From the NCBI GenBank assembly GCA_018066865.1, contig JAGPVT010000181.1, positions 1-39,161 on the forward strand: 39,161 nt of DNA. Direction: 5' to 3'. The position numbers were made by a program, and so were the translations under genes. This DNA is from Marinobacter sp. GTDB taxonomy: Bacteria; Pseudomonadota; Gammaproteobacteria; Pseudomonadales; Oleiphilaceae. This document shows positions 9,801 to 17,678 of the stretch, piece after piece (positions within the stretch are counted from its first letter, which is position 1; each line of letters begins with the position of its first letter). The notes under the pieces are model-generated. The model ran no database searches. It was not told where the DNA came from and was given only the letters and a program-made list of their open reading frames with translations.

Positions 9801-10403
9801 CACCAGTTTGCGCCACAGCATCGGTTGCCAGTGGGTGTCTTCGTCTACCGGCTTTTCTTCGTTGCGGGCGGTGATCACCACATCCCGGCCCTGCTCCCAG
9901 GCGGCGAGCCAGTCGGCGCGGAACACCTGATACTGGTCAAACAGATCCGCCACTTTCTCAGCCAACTGGAATGCCCGCAAATCAGGGTCGCTGCCTTCCA
10001 GAAATCGTGCCAGCGGGTTGAATACGTCGTCGGTATGAACCAGCTCTGGCAGCAGGCGGTACAGCCGCCACACCAGTCGGCGTTTATCAAAAGGGGACTG
10101 TTCCGGAACTTCGCCATCCGGCAACACGGCCCGGTAGGCCTGCCAGATAAACCGTGCCGGAAACAGAAAATCCATACCGGCGGCGATGCCCAGCCCGCCT
10201 TCACTGCCATCTTCCGAGCGTTTCTCCGCCAGCGCCAGCTTCAGCCACTGGGCAATACCGTTGCTTTGTACCAGAAAGGTCTCGCTCTGTAGCGGCGGCA
10301 GCGGGTTCTGCTGGCAGATAAACACCACAGCCCGGCGCAAGTCCTCCAGATGATTGGCGTGAACGGCGTGAAAGCCGGGCGTGATGGCGGAGTGTTCGGG
10401 CAT
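6813..10403 (-). CDS. recC: Exonuclease V gamma subunit RecC
   Basis: This 1196-residue protein is the scaffold and Chi-recognition subunit of RecBCD. It folds like a helicase and nuclease but lacks their active sites. The start shows HANHLEDLRR and LVQSNGIAQWLKLALAEK, followed by GIAAGMDFLFPARFIW, which match the N-terminus of RecC proteins. Further family segments are VMVMVPDINVYAPHIQAVFG, ITDQ-like FTISDQ, LLEVPGIRDRF, VNFATLMPMRAIPFRKVCLL and MNDGDYPR. No Walker motif is present, as expected. The ATG at 10401-10403 is preceded by an AAGGA ribosome site. It is the first gene of recC-recB-recD; unlike E. coli there is no ptrA between recC and recB. A promoter is proposed at 10477-10505. It is slightly longer than E. 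coli RecC (1122). Confidence 0.97.
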   Translation of the reverse strand: MPEHSAITPGFHAVHANHLEDLRRAVVFICQQNPLPPLQSETFLVQSNGIAQWLKLALAEKRSEDGSEGGLGIAAGMDFLFPARFIWQAYRAVLPDGEVPEQSPFDKRRLVWRLYRLLPELVHTDDVFNPLARFLEGSDPDLRAFQLAEKVADLFDQYQVFRADWLAAWEQGRDVVITARNEEKPVDEDTHWQPMLWRKLVEDTGAEAHTSRSQIHTRFMDEGQRITTPAHPSRLPRRIVVFGVSSLPRQALEALYVLSRFSQVVLCVHNPSQFYWADIVSDRELLKAERKRGASHPTLSQIDDADQLHQHANPLLAAWGKQGRDYIRLLDEFDNPDEYRASFQTPDQKIDIFSEHGTGQAPCLLHQLQNDIYNLTPLQEIRDEQRQLDLSRDHSLAFHDAHSPQREVEILHDQLLAAFNADSTLRPRDVMVMVPDINVYAPHIQAVFGRYPPGRKRHIPFTISDQGQRHHEPVLIALETLMSLPRSRFGVSEIISLLEVPGIRDRFEIAEEEIPLARRWVEGANIRWGLHGDHRESLELPADLDRNTWQSGLRSMLLGYGMGDDEPWAGVQPYGEIGGLQASLAGRLGEFVYRLETLWRELQASGTPQQWEELFSAMLEQFFHKVEGHDLLLLNRFRRQLEQWLEDTLAAGLDQQSLPLNIVKDVLLEGLDEGGLNQRFLAGKVNFATLMPMRAIPFRKVCLLGMNDGDYPRSRPPVDFDLMAQDYRPGDRSRREDDRYLFLEAMLSAREQLYISWVGRSIRDDSPRPPSVLVGQLQDHLDSLWQLPGQPDAAVTGALTTCHPLQPFSRDYFPRANGQSDGGQPKPLSEVLAARSLFTYEHEWRGAHGNEAVEQSPQTALPYQQPEEPITLNDLAGFLKKPVDTFYQRRLQVRFEDVEDDDTDNENFDLNGLDRWRLDTELIEQGLLKASNEEDLHERLESTLDRMARRGDLGMGITEHRLRSDLSGRLPDLFQRYQSALTEWPEAINEPLPFEYRLTNSTGSVEVLDLINNLRRNHEGKACRLVIAGSSLLTGSGNSKKLRYANLMRDWVIHLAGQLTAQPFETLILGKEEGRKVRFAPLPKETAAKHLDALLARWIEASTRALPLHCEAGFAWIYSFYQSKKFLGDHERAISDAQQAYTTALERDTGYLRGAFESAEALMQSGEFEALLHALYVPLWEAEQDKSAAGQIEGKL

Positions 10404-10438
10404 GGTTTTCCTTATCGGATTATCGTTTCAACGCTAAT

Positions 10439-10484
10439 CAGGTGATCGTATTAATAGTAACCAGGTCATCGTATTGATAGTAAA
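10439..10484. repeat. Two tandem copies of a 23-bp repeat between recC and the FAN1-like gene
   Basis: Positions 10439-10461 and 10462-10484 are head-to-tail copies that agree at 20 of 23 bases; differences fall at unit positions 6, 15 and 23. They lie 35-80 bp before the recC start codon in the 273-bp divergent gap. Read on the minus strand, each unit contains TACTAT, one of which is the proposed -10 of recC. They could be paired binding sites for a regulator or a duplicated promoter element. The rest of the gap (10404-10438, 10485-10676) holds only the weak promoter-like signals listed here. Confidence 0.7.
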
Positions 10485-10505
10485 GAGTACCGCAACTGGT
10501 GACAG
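10477..10505 (-). promoter_or_regulatory. Possible sigma-70 promoter for recCBD
   Basis: On the minus strand, CTGTCA (10505-10500) and TACTAT (10482-10477) are separated by exactly 17 bases. Each hexamer matches the consensus at four of six bases. The site lies about 75 bp ahead of the recC ATG, and its -10 is inside the right-hand 23-bp repeat. This rests on pattern only. Confidence 0.35.
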
Positions 10506-10544
10506 AATCAGACCGGAGACACTCAAGAGTATGACGGAAGGTGG

Positions 10545-10582
10545 CGACAGTTTGTGTCGTTCTGGTAAGCCCGACGTATAAA
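10545..10582 (+). promoter_or_regulatory. Weak promoter-like region with inverted repeat before the FAN1-like gene
   Basis: TTGTGT (10552-10557) and TATAAA (10577-10582) face the FAN1-like gene but with a long 19-base spacer. The -35 overlaps a short inverted repeat, CGACA-GTTTG-TGTCG (10545-10559). The start codon is about 95 bp downstream. No LexA-type CTGT-N8-ACAG box was seen in this gap. Confidence 0.22.
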
Positions 10583-10676
10583 GAGCGATTGTTGTCCCAC
10601 TATTTGAGCTGCGCCGCCGCCCATCGTAGAGTTGTGGCCTGAATAACCCTCAGCAGTAAGGTCTGCCTTTGCTTTT

Positions 10677-12371
10677 ATGAGTATGCACCTCCGGCCCGCC
10701 ACGGCGGATCTCGAAAACCCCCTGTATTACCTGGAAAACATGGAAACGGTGGTGGCCTGGGTGGCTGATCACCACGCGGATCTGCTGCTGGAGTCGGAGC
10801 GTGCCTGCCTGCGCGGCTTTTTTGAGTTGCCGCGGCCGTCGCGAGCGCTGCTAACCCGCATGGTGATGCGCAGTGGCGATCTGTTTCGCGCCGACAAGTT
10901 GAATTATCCGGAGTTGGGAAGCCCGGAAGCGGAAGCACTGGATAAGCTGGTGGGTGGAGGCTGGCTTGATGTCGATCCGCTGTTAACGCTGAACGAACTT
11001 TTTCGTCTGTTCGCCCTCACTGAACTGCGGCCAGCTTTTACGCTGGCTCTGGCACAGGCGGGACATGCTAAAAACCTGCCCAAAGCCCGAATGTTCGAAG
11101 TCCTGCAGGACACCTTCACCGGTGCTCGCACACTGACGGACTGGTTCGAGCAAGAGGTAGCCTCCGTAGTGCGGGTCAATCAGATGGAGCTGTTCGATCG
11201 AATTCGCCTTATGTTCTTTGGCAACTTGCGCCAAAGCTGGTCGGATTTTGTGCTGGTGGAACTGGGTCACCACCGCTATGAACAGGTAGCGTTTGTACCC
11301 GAGGCGCGTGCCTTCTCCCAGCGAAATGAGGTGGATACCTACTTGGCCATGCACCACTGCCGGGAGTGGCTGGATGCGGGAGTGCCGGTCGCAGAAGTGT
11401 GGGCTGAGATTCCGGTGGTCATGAATAACCCCTGGTTGGCCAGCCGTCGCGATCGCCTGCTGCTGGAGTTGGGCCGCCAAGCGGAGCGTCAGGGTGAGCA
11501 GGAGTTGGCATTGCAAGCGTTGACGGCCAGTGGCCACCGGGAGGCGCGATTAAAACAGCTGCGGCTGCTGGAGCGGATGAAACGCTTCGAGGAAGCCTGG
11601 GCTATCGCCGCACAGTGGGGAAACGAAGAGCTGAGCGACGCCGAAGCTCAGGGTCTGGCACGCATTGTGAAGCGGCTGGCAAAAAAAGTGGGTGAGCCGG
11701 TTCCGGCAGCGCCGGAGAACCCGGAACTCCGGGAGTATACGCTGACCCTGCCACAAACCGATGACTCGGTTGAGATGGTCGTTCGGGATCACCTCTCCAC
11801 GCCCGAGGCGCCGGTGTTCTATGTGGAAAATATCCTGATTAACAGCCTGTTTGGATTGCTGTGCTGGCACACAATTTTTAAAGCCATACCCGGTGCTTTC
11901 TTTCATCCGTTCCACACCGGGCCGGCGGATCTGGTGCGGGAAGATTTTGTCAGCCGCCGGCAAGCAGCGTTTGATCAGTGTTTTGCGGCGCTGAACGACG
12001 GCACCTACCGCCAGAAAATTCTGGATACCTACGCCGCCAAACAGGGCATTACCAACCCTTTTGTGACCTGGCTAGCGCTGAACGACGAGCTACTGACTCT
12101 GGCGCTGGACTGCATTCCTGCCGCAGACCTTCTGGTTCTGTTTGAGCGACTTTTATTGAACATTCGCGAACATCGCAGTGGTTTCCCCGATCTTATAAGA
12201 TTTTACCCGAAGGTCCCGGAAAATAAGCCCCGTTACGAAATGATCGAAGTAAAAGGCCCGGGCGACCGGCTACAGGATCATCAAGTCCGCTGGCTGCACT
12301 TCTTTGCCCATCAGGGCATTGCTGCCAGCGTGTGCTACCTGCGTTGGCAAAACAGCGGAGTAACACCGTGA
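10677..12371 (+). CDS. FAN1-like VRR-NUC domain nuclease
   Basis: This protein of 564 residues resembles the bacterial homologues of eukaryotic FAN1, a structure-specific 5'-flap nuclease that incises interstrand cross-links. The C-terminal VRR-NUC domain has the PD-(D/E)xK signature: GFPDLIRF with Asp505, then MIEVKGPGDRLQDHQ with Glu524 and Lys526, and a following RWLHFF helix. The first ~450 residues are helical and correspond in length to the SAP-like and TPR-like parts of Pseudomonas FAN1 (about 560 residues). The start could be the ATG at 10677 or the one at 10683; the ribosome site is weak and an in-frame stop lies at 10644-10646. Its stop codon overlaps the GTG start of the helicase downstream, so the two products are probably made together. 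It diverges from recC. Confidence 0.9.
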   Translation: MSMHLRPATADLENPLYYLENMETVVAWVADHHADLLLESERACLRGFFELPRPSRALLTRMVMRSGDLFRADKLNYPELGSPEAEALDKLVGGGWLDVDPLLTLNELFRLFALTELRPAFTLALAQAGHAKNLPKARMFEVLQDTFTGARTLTDWFEQEVASVVRVNQMELFDRIRLMFFGNLRQSWSDFVLVELGHHRYEQVAFVPEARAFSQRNEVDTYLAMHHCREWLDAGVPVAEVWAEIPVVMNNPWLASRRDRLLLELGRQAERQGEQELALQALTASGHREARLKQLRLLERMKRFEEAWAIAAQWGNEELSDAEAQGLARIVKRLAKKVGEPVPAAPENPELREYTLTLPQTDDSVEMVVRDHLSTPEAPVFYVENILINSLFGLLCWHTIFKAIPGAFFHPFHTGPADLVREDFVSRRQAAFDQCFAALNDGTYRQKILDTYAAKQGITNPFVTWLALNDELLTLALDCIPAADLLVLFERLLLNIREHRSGFPDLIRFYPKVPENKPRYEMIEVKGPGDRLQDHQVRWLHFFAHQGIAASVCYLRWQNSGVTP

Positions 12372-14632
12372 AGGTGGCAGTCAGAACCCTTTGCGAGTTT
12401 GCCGCCCGGGAAGGCGATCTGGACTTTCGTTATACCCCGGCGCCCAGTGCTGAAGAGGGTATCGCCGGCCATCAGGCGATTCAGGGCAAACGTGGATACG
12501 GCTATAAAAGCGAGTATTCACTTACTGGAGAGTGCTTGGGGCTAGAGCTGTATGGCCGAGCCGATGTCTATAACCCGCATTCCGGCCTGCTGGAAGAGAT
12601 CAAAACACACCGTGGGGATTTGTCCCGTATCCGGCCCCATCAACGTGCTTTGCACCGGGCTCAGTTGCGGGCCTACGGTGCCCTGCTCTGCCGCCAGGAA
12701 AAGCGAAAAACCCTCAAGCTGGCGTTGGTGTATTTCGATATTGGCAAAAACCGGGAAACGCCAGTCACCGAAACTGCCCGCGCGGATGAACTGTGGCAAG
12801 AGCTGGAAACTTTATGTGAACGTTATCGGCTTTGGGCGGAGCAGGAAGCTCACCACCGGGAACAGCGTGATATTCGCCTCGCTGGGTTGCGTTTTCCGTT
12901 TGCACAGTTTCGTCCCCGCCAGCGACAACTCGCCGAAACGGTTTATAAAAACACGGTAAAAGGTGGCACTTTACTGTTGGAAGCGCCCACGGGCCTGGGT
13001 AAAACTCTGGGCACCCTGTTCCCTGCGTTGATGGCCATGCCCGCTGCAGCACACGACAAGCTGGCTTATCTCACCTGTCGCAATACCGCCAGGCAGCTGG
13101 CGGTGGACGCCGTGGAGCGCCTGAGGGCTGCGCAGGAAGCACCGCAGATCTGGCCCTTGCGTACTCTGGAGCTGGTGGCCAAGGCCGACGCTTGCGAGCA
13201 CCCGGACAAAGCCTGTCACGGGGATTCCTGCCCACTCGCCAAAGGCTTCTTTGATCGCCTGCCGGACGCCCGTGCCGAAGCTGCTCAGTCTGGCACAACG
13301 CTTACGCAGGAGGTATTGGCGAAGATCGCCGCCGGCCACGGCATCTGCCCCTATTTTCTGGCGCAGGAAATGGCGCGCTGGTGTGATCTGATCATTGGCG
13401 ATGTGAACCGGATGTTTGATCAATCCGCCCTGCTTCACGGCCTCACCCGGCAAAACAACTGGAAAACCGCCATTCTGGTAGACGAAGCCCACAACCTGGT
13501 GGATCGCGGCCGGGGCATGTACTCGGTGCAGCTGGACCAACAACGGCTACTGAAGGTGCGGAAAACTGCGCCTAAAGCTCTGAAACCTTATCTGGATCGC
13601 ACCGCCCGCGCTTGGCAGGGGGTTATCCGTGATCACTCAGAGCACGGCGATGCCCCGGTGTTTCTCGACAGCCTGCCCTCAGCGCTTACCGGCAGCCTGT
13701 TGGGGCTGGTGTCCGGGCTTACGGATTTTCTGGCGGACAACCCACCGGATCTGGCGTTGCAGGAGGTACTGTTTGAATCCGCTGCATTCATGAAACTGGC
13801 GGATTCGTTTGGTGACCATTCTCTATGCGAATTTCGCCGCGAAGGCCGGGGCCATGCAAGCGTCACCATTCAGAATCTGGTGCCCGCGGATTTCCTGCGG
13901 GACCGCTTCCAGGCAGCCACCTCGGTATTGCTGTTTTCTGCCACTCTAAGCCCTGGTGTTTATTATCGGGACCTTCTGGGATTGCCGGAGGACAGTCGGT
14001 TTATCTCGCTGCCCAGCCCCTTCAGCGCCAACCAGTTGCAGGTGAACTTCACGCCAACGATCAGCACCCGTCAGGCCCATCGCGAAGCGTCGGTACCTCC
14101 CATTGCTACGCTGATTGCCCAGCAGTACCGCAAGCGCCCCGGGCACTATCTGGCGTTCTTCAGCAGTTTCAAGTATCTCAATGAGGTAAGCGAAGCATTG
14201 GCCAAGACCGCCCCGGATGTCCCCCAGCGCTCCCAGCACTCCGGAATGAGTCCACAGCAGCGAAGGGAGTTTCTGGCAGGGTTCCGCGAAGAATCTGGCA
14301 GCGTGGCTTTTGCCGTTCTGGGAGGGGTGTTCAGTGAAGGGATCGATTTACCGGGGGATCAGCTGATCGGTGCCTTTGTCGCCACCTTGGGCCTGCCACC
14401 GTTTGATGCCTGGCATGAAATCCTGAAACATTGCCTGCAGCAGCGCTTTGGCGCGGGTTATGACTATACCTATCTGATTCCGGGCCTGCAGAAAGTCTCC
14501 CAAGCTGCCGGTCGGGTGATTCGCACGCCGGATGATAGGGGGTTGATCTGGCTGATAGACGACCGCTTTTTACAGCCGCAGATTCGAAGGTTATTACCGG
14601 GGTGGTGGTTCGGAACCGAGACCGCAGAGTAA
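12368..14632 (+). CDS. Fusion of Cas4/RecB-type nuclease and XPD/DinG-type Fe-S helicase
   Basis: This is a 754-residue protein if it starts at the GTG at 12368-12370, which overlaps the FAN1-like stop (GTGA); the frame is open 36 bp further up, but homologues recalled begin with an MK(I/V)AVRTLCEF-like text. Residues 30-125 carry RecB-family nuclease motifs: His35, Asp66 (GRADVY), Glu77-Ile-Lys79 (LLEEIKTHRGD) and Gln99-xxx-Tyr103. The helicase core follows: Walker A EAPTGLGKT (205-213); four cysteines, 276, 283, 288 and 327, spaced as in Fe-S helicases; DEAH (372-375); then AVLGGVFSEGIDLPGD and QAAGRVIRTPDDRG. XPD/DinG relatives unwind DNA 5'-to-3'. The family is usually annotated only as an ATP-dependent helicase; the nuclease assignment is mine from motifs. 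It likely acts with the FAN1-like nuclease on branched or cross-linked DNA. Confidence 0.88.
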   Translation: MKVAVRTLCEFAAREGDLDFRYTPAPSAEEGIAGHQAIQGKRGYGYKSEYSLTGECLGLELYGRADVYNPHSGLLEEIKTHRGDLSRIRPHQRALHRAQLRAYGALLCRQEKRKTLKLALVYFDIGKNRETPVTETARADELWQELETLCERYRLWAEQEAHHREQRDIRLAGLRFPFAQFRPRQRQLAETVYKNTVKGGTLLLEAPTGLGKTLGTLFPALMAMPAAAHDKLAYLTCRNTARQLAVDAVERLRAAQEAPQIWPLRTLELVAKADACEHPDKACHGDSCPLAKGFFDRLPDARAEAAQSGTTLTQEVLAKIAAGHGICPYFLAQEMARWCDLIIGDVNRMFDQSALLHGLTRQNNWKTAILVDEAHNLVDRGRGMYSVQLDQQRLLKVRKTAPKALKPYLDRTARAWQGVIRDHSEHGDAPVFLDSLPSALTGSLLGLVSGLTDFLADNPPDLALQEVLFESAAFMKLADSFGDHSLCEFRREGRGHASVTIQNLVPADFLRDRFQAATSVLLFSATLSPGVYYRDLLGLPEDSRFISLPSPFSANQLQVNFTPTISTRQAHREASVPPIATLIAQQYRKRPGHYLAFFSSFKYLNEVSEALAKTAPDVPQRSQHSGMSPQQRREFLAGFREESGSVAFAVLGGVFSEGIDLPGDQLIGAFVATLGLPPFDAWHEILKHCLQQRFGAGYDYTYLIPGLQKVSQAAGRVIRTPDDRGLIWLIDDRFLQPQIRRLLPGWWFGTETAE

Positions 14633-14660
14633 AGCGGCCCCGGTTTCTGGCCCGGCTTGC

Positions 14661-15032
14661 TCAGCCGAAGTGGAAAAATGCCAGTTTGTTGCCGTCCAGG
14701 TCTTTCACGTAGGCGCCGTAGAACTGGTCAGGAATACGCTCCCCGGGCTCGCCGTCACAGGTTGCACCCAGCTCTATCGCTTTGTGGTAGTAAGCATCAA
14801 CCGCCTCTTTAGAGCCTGGCTGTAACGCCAGCATGTTGCCATTACCGGGGTGGTTTGGTGAGCCGTCAAAGGGTGTGCAAACAGCCAGCATCGGGGATTT
14901 CATGCTTTCACCAATAAATGCGATGCGGCCCAGATCCAGCAGCAGCTTCGCGCCCATGTCGCCCAGAAGCTCGGTGTAGAACTTCTTGGCTTTTTCCATA
15001 TCACTGACACCAATGGTGACGTATCCAATCAT
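14661..15032 (-). CDS. VOC-family (glyoxalase/bleomycin-resistance fold) protein
   Basis: This 123-residue single-domain protein has two beta-alpha-beta modules: IGYVTIGVSDMEKAKKFYTE at the start and YGAYVKDLDGNKLAFFHFG at the end. The DPDGNxLAF-like ending is typical of small VOC proteins related to lactoylglutathione lyase. The substrate is unknown. Potential metal ligands cannot be fixed without alignment. A good ribosome site (AGGAGA) lies 8 bases before the ATG at 15032. The gene sits 51 bp downstream of the GGDEF-EAL gene on the same strand, so it may be co-transcribed. It converges with the helicase gene across 28 bp. Confidence 0.88.
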   Translation of the reverse strand: MIGYVTIGVSDMEKAKKFYTELLGDMGAKLLLDLGRIAFIGESMKSPMLAVCTPFDGSPNHPGNGNMLALQPGSKEAVDAYYHKAIELGATCDGEPGERIPDQFYGAYVKDLDGNKLAFFHFG

Positions 15033-15083
15033 GCTCTATTCTCCTGTTTAGCGCTTTTTACCTGCGCGGTCTGTTTTAAGCCG

Positions 15084-17435
15084 TTATTCTGTTTTCCCAC
15101 CAAAATCCTCTGCCCAGCGCAGAGCCTGCGATAACGGCAGCGGTTTGCTGTAGAAAAAGCCTTGGCCGATATCACAGCCAAGCTCAATCAGTTTGCGCTC
15201 AACGTCTGCACTTTCAATGCCTTCGGCAACCAATCGTCGCTTAAAACTCTTTGAAAGGCTGACTATGGCACTGACGATCATACTGTCGTCCACACTATCC
15301 AGCATATCCATTACGAACGAGCGGTCGATTTTGATCTCTTGAGCCGGCAACCGCCGAAAATAATCCAGTGACGAATATCCGGTTCCAAAGTCATCCAGAG
15401 AAATATCCACACCGAGCTCACGACAGGCCTTAAGGTTCCTCAGAACGGTTTCGGTGCCGTCCATTGCTGTGGTCTCAAGAATTTCCAGTATGAGGTGACT
15501 GCGCAACTCTCTGGGGTAGCCCTCCAGCGCGCCGGATATATCGTCCCGGAACTGTTGACTCAGGAAGTGCGACGGGCTCAGGTTGATGCTCAGGGTGTAG
15601 GGCAGATCCTGCTGTGCAAACTCCATGAGCCGCTTTACCGCCTCCTGGATCACGAAATTACCCAAGGTGCGTGCATACTCAGTGTATTCGATATGCTCCA
15701 GGAAGTGTGCCGGGCCGAGAACACCCTCCTGTGGATGGTTCCAGCGTATAAGCGCTTCAAACCCGTCCACTGAGCGGGTACGAAGGCAGATTTTGGGCTG
15801 GTAGTACAATTCCATCTGCTGTTGCTGCAGAGCTCTGCCGATCTGATCCCGCACTCTGACCCGCTCTTTACGGGACGAATGTGATTCAAGGTCAAATACT
15901 TTGAAGCAGTTCTTGCCGGTTTCCTTGGCGGCATACATGGCCTGATCCGCATGGCGAAGCAGCATGTCAGTATCCGAGTCATCGTCTGGATATACCGTGA
16001 TACCCATGCTGCCAGAGATCTGAAGCACGTTATGCCGGAAGTTAATGGGGTGCCGGATGACATCCAGAAGCCTGGCATAAACCCGCTCATCGTCCTCATC
16101 ACGGAGGATGGCGACAAACTCGTCACCACCCAGGCGGGCGACGATATCGTGGCTGCGCACGGTGGCTTGAAGTTTGGCGGCGACGGATCTCAGAACCGCA
16201 TCGCCCACCGCATGCCCATGCTCATCGTTGATGACCTTGAAGCCGTCCAGATCAATAAGGCACACCGACACTGTGCCGTTTCTCTGGCCGGCTTCATACA
16301 GCTCCTGTTCGAACAGTTCGGTGAGCCGGTGGCGATTGGGCAAACCAGTCAGCGCATCGTAATTGGTGGCCAGCTCAAGATCCTGTTTGTGGGACCGTTT
16401 TTCCTCGTACAACCGTTTGCGTTCGATCAGGTTGCCGAGGGTTTGCGACAGTGGCGCCAGTTCGTCTGCAAGTTTTCGCGTGTAACCTTCGGCACGGTTG
16501 GCAAGGCCAATCAGCCCCAGATATGTGCTGCCGGAGAACACCGGGATTCCGATATACGTATTGATGGGCGGATGCCCGGCGGGCAAGCCACCGCGTCGGG
16601 GGTCCTGGGACAGATTGTTGGAGATTATGGTCTCGCCGGTCACCATGGGCAGCCCCAGAATATTGTCCAGACGGTCGAAAATCATGCCCCGGCGCTCGAC
16701 GTCCTGATATAGGGCCTGGGTTTCCGGGCTCCACGCGATGTTGGTGATGGCGCCAACTTTCAGATAGGGGGTACCGTTACTCTGGTGCAGAACTTCTCCG
16801 ATAAACCCGAACTGGCTACCCGTCAGTGCGAGCAGATCGTTGAGCATCTGCTGAAATGCAGAGCGTTCGTTATCGCTTGTAAGGAACACATTCTGGGCAT
16901 GATGGATGGCCCGGTTGAGGTGGAAAACCGGCACGTATTCACTCTTGTCAGATTCAATGTATGAACGCTCCAACTCCTCCTCCACCATGATGGCCAGGGT
17001 GCGGAGTACATCCAGATCTTTTTCGCTGAACTGCCGAGGTTTGTCGTCAATGATGCACAAGGTGCCGACTTTGAAGCCGCCGGGCTCGCGCACTGGCATG
17101 CCGGCGTAGAAACGGATATGCGGACTATTCAGCACAAGAGGGTTATTGCGAAAGCGCGGATCCCGGGAAGCGTTTTCCACAACAAAAATCTGATCCTGCC
17201 GTATGGCGTGGTCGCAGAATGCTACAGAGCGTGGTGTTTCGGTCGCATCAAGCCCCTGCCGTGATTTGAACCACTGGCGATCATGATCCAGTACGGTGAA
17301 CAAGACGGTACTGACTTGATAGTGTTGGCGGGCGATACGGGTTAGACGCTCAAAACGTTCTTCCGGAGGGGTGTCAAGAAGCCCCAGCCGGGTCACCGCT
17401 GCGAGTCGTCTTTTTTCGGTTTCCGTGTCACTCAT
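15084..17435 (-). CDS. GAF-GAF-GGDEF-EAL cyclic-di-GMP signalling protein
   Basis: This 783-residue cytoplasmic protein has no membrane segment. Residues 1-165 form a GAF domain of the type often following an LDTPPEERFERLTRIA text. Residues about 185-335 form a second GAF domain. The GGDEF domain (about 350-510) has YDALTGLPNR and an intact RLGGDEF near 435, with an inhibitory I-site RSHD exactly five residues before GGDEF. The EAL domain (about 525-775) has FEALIRWNHP, LSINLSPSHF, LEILETTAMD, DDFGTGYSSLDYFRR and VAEGIES, so all main catalytic residues are visible. It may therefore both make and degrade cyclic-di-GMP, controlled by ligands of the GAF domains. AAGGAA lies ahead of the ATG. Transcription from upstream is probably blocked by the terminator at 17642-17677. 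Confidence 0.95.
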   Translation of the reverse strand: MSDTETEKRRLAAVTRLGLLDTPPEERFERLTRIARQHYQVSTVLFTVLDHDRQWFKSRQGLDATETPRSVAFCDHAIRQDQIFVVENASRDPRFRNNPLVLNSPHIRFYAGMPVREPGGFKVGTLCIIDDKPRQFSEKDLDVLRTLAIMVEEELERSYIESDKSEYVPVFHLNRAIHHAQNVFLTSDNERSAFQQMLNDLLALTGSQFGFIGEVLHQSNGTPYLKVGAITNIAWSPETQALYQDVERRGMIFDRLDNILGLPMVTGETIISNNLSQDPRRGGLPAGHPPINTYIGIPVFSGSTYLGLIGLANRAEGYTRKLADELAPLSQTLGNLIERKRLYEEKRSHKQDLELATNYDALTGLPNRHRLTELFEQELYEAGQRNGTVSVCLIDLDGFKVINDEHGHAVGDAVLRSVAAKLQATVRSHDIVARLGGDEFVAILRDEDDERVYARLLDVIRHPINFRHNVLQISGSMGITVYPDDDSDTDMLLRHADQAMYAAKETGKNCFKVFDLESHSSRKERVRVRDQIGRALQQQQMELYYQPKICLRTRSVDGFEALIRWNHPQEGVLGPAHFLEHIEYTEYARTLGNFVIQEAVKRLMEFAQQDLPYTLSINLSPSHFLSQQFRDDISGALEGYPRELRSHLILEILETTAMDGTETVLRNLKACRELGVDISLDDFGTGYSSLDYFRRLPAQEIKIDRSFVMDMLDSVDDSMIVSAIVSLSKSFKRRLVAEGIESADVERKLIELGCDIGQGFFYSKPLPLSQALRWAEDFGGKTE

Positions 17436-17641
17436 TCGGGTTCCTTGATGAAGCCAGCGACCGGAATGTTAGCAGATTGGGTTTTACTACAATGTGACAT
17501 TTGGTGAACGATGAAAGAGTGAGAGCGAGTCTCAGCCTTTCACAGGCACCGCATGAATGCCCACGGCTCCGCCGCCTACGATAACCATCGCGTGTTGTTT
17601 ACCTTTACCTTCTAAGACCTTTCCATAATCCGGTAAGGCGT

Positions 17642-17677
17642 AAAAAAGCCGGCCCTGCACAAGGGTCGGCTTTTTTG
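17642..17677 (-). terminator. Strong rho-independent terminator (works in either direction)
   Basis: A 15-bp arm (17642-17656) pairs with 17662-17676 with a single G-T wobble and a 5-base loop. The arms begin with A6 and end with T6, so either strand gives a GC-rich hairpin followed by a U-run. It ends transcripts coming from the ridA-like gene and isolates the GGDEF-EAL gene. It lies within a spurious 77-codon frame (17532-17765), which argues that this frame is not a gene. Confidence 0.85.
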
Positions 17678-17678
17678 T

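Noticed and set aside
12332..12367. Upstream GTG start for the helicase fusion
   Set aside because: The 12 added residues overlap the FAN1-like coding end and are unlike the expected start; GTG at 12368 gives the usual stop/start overlap.
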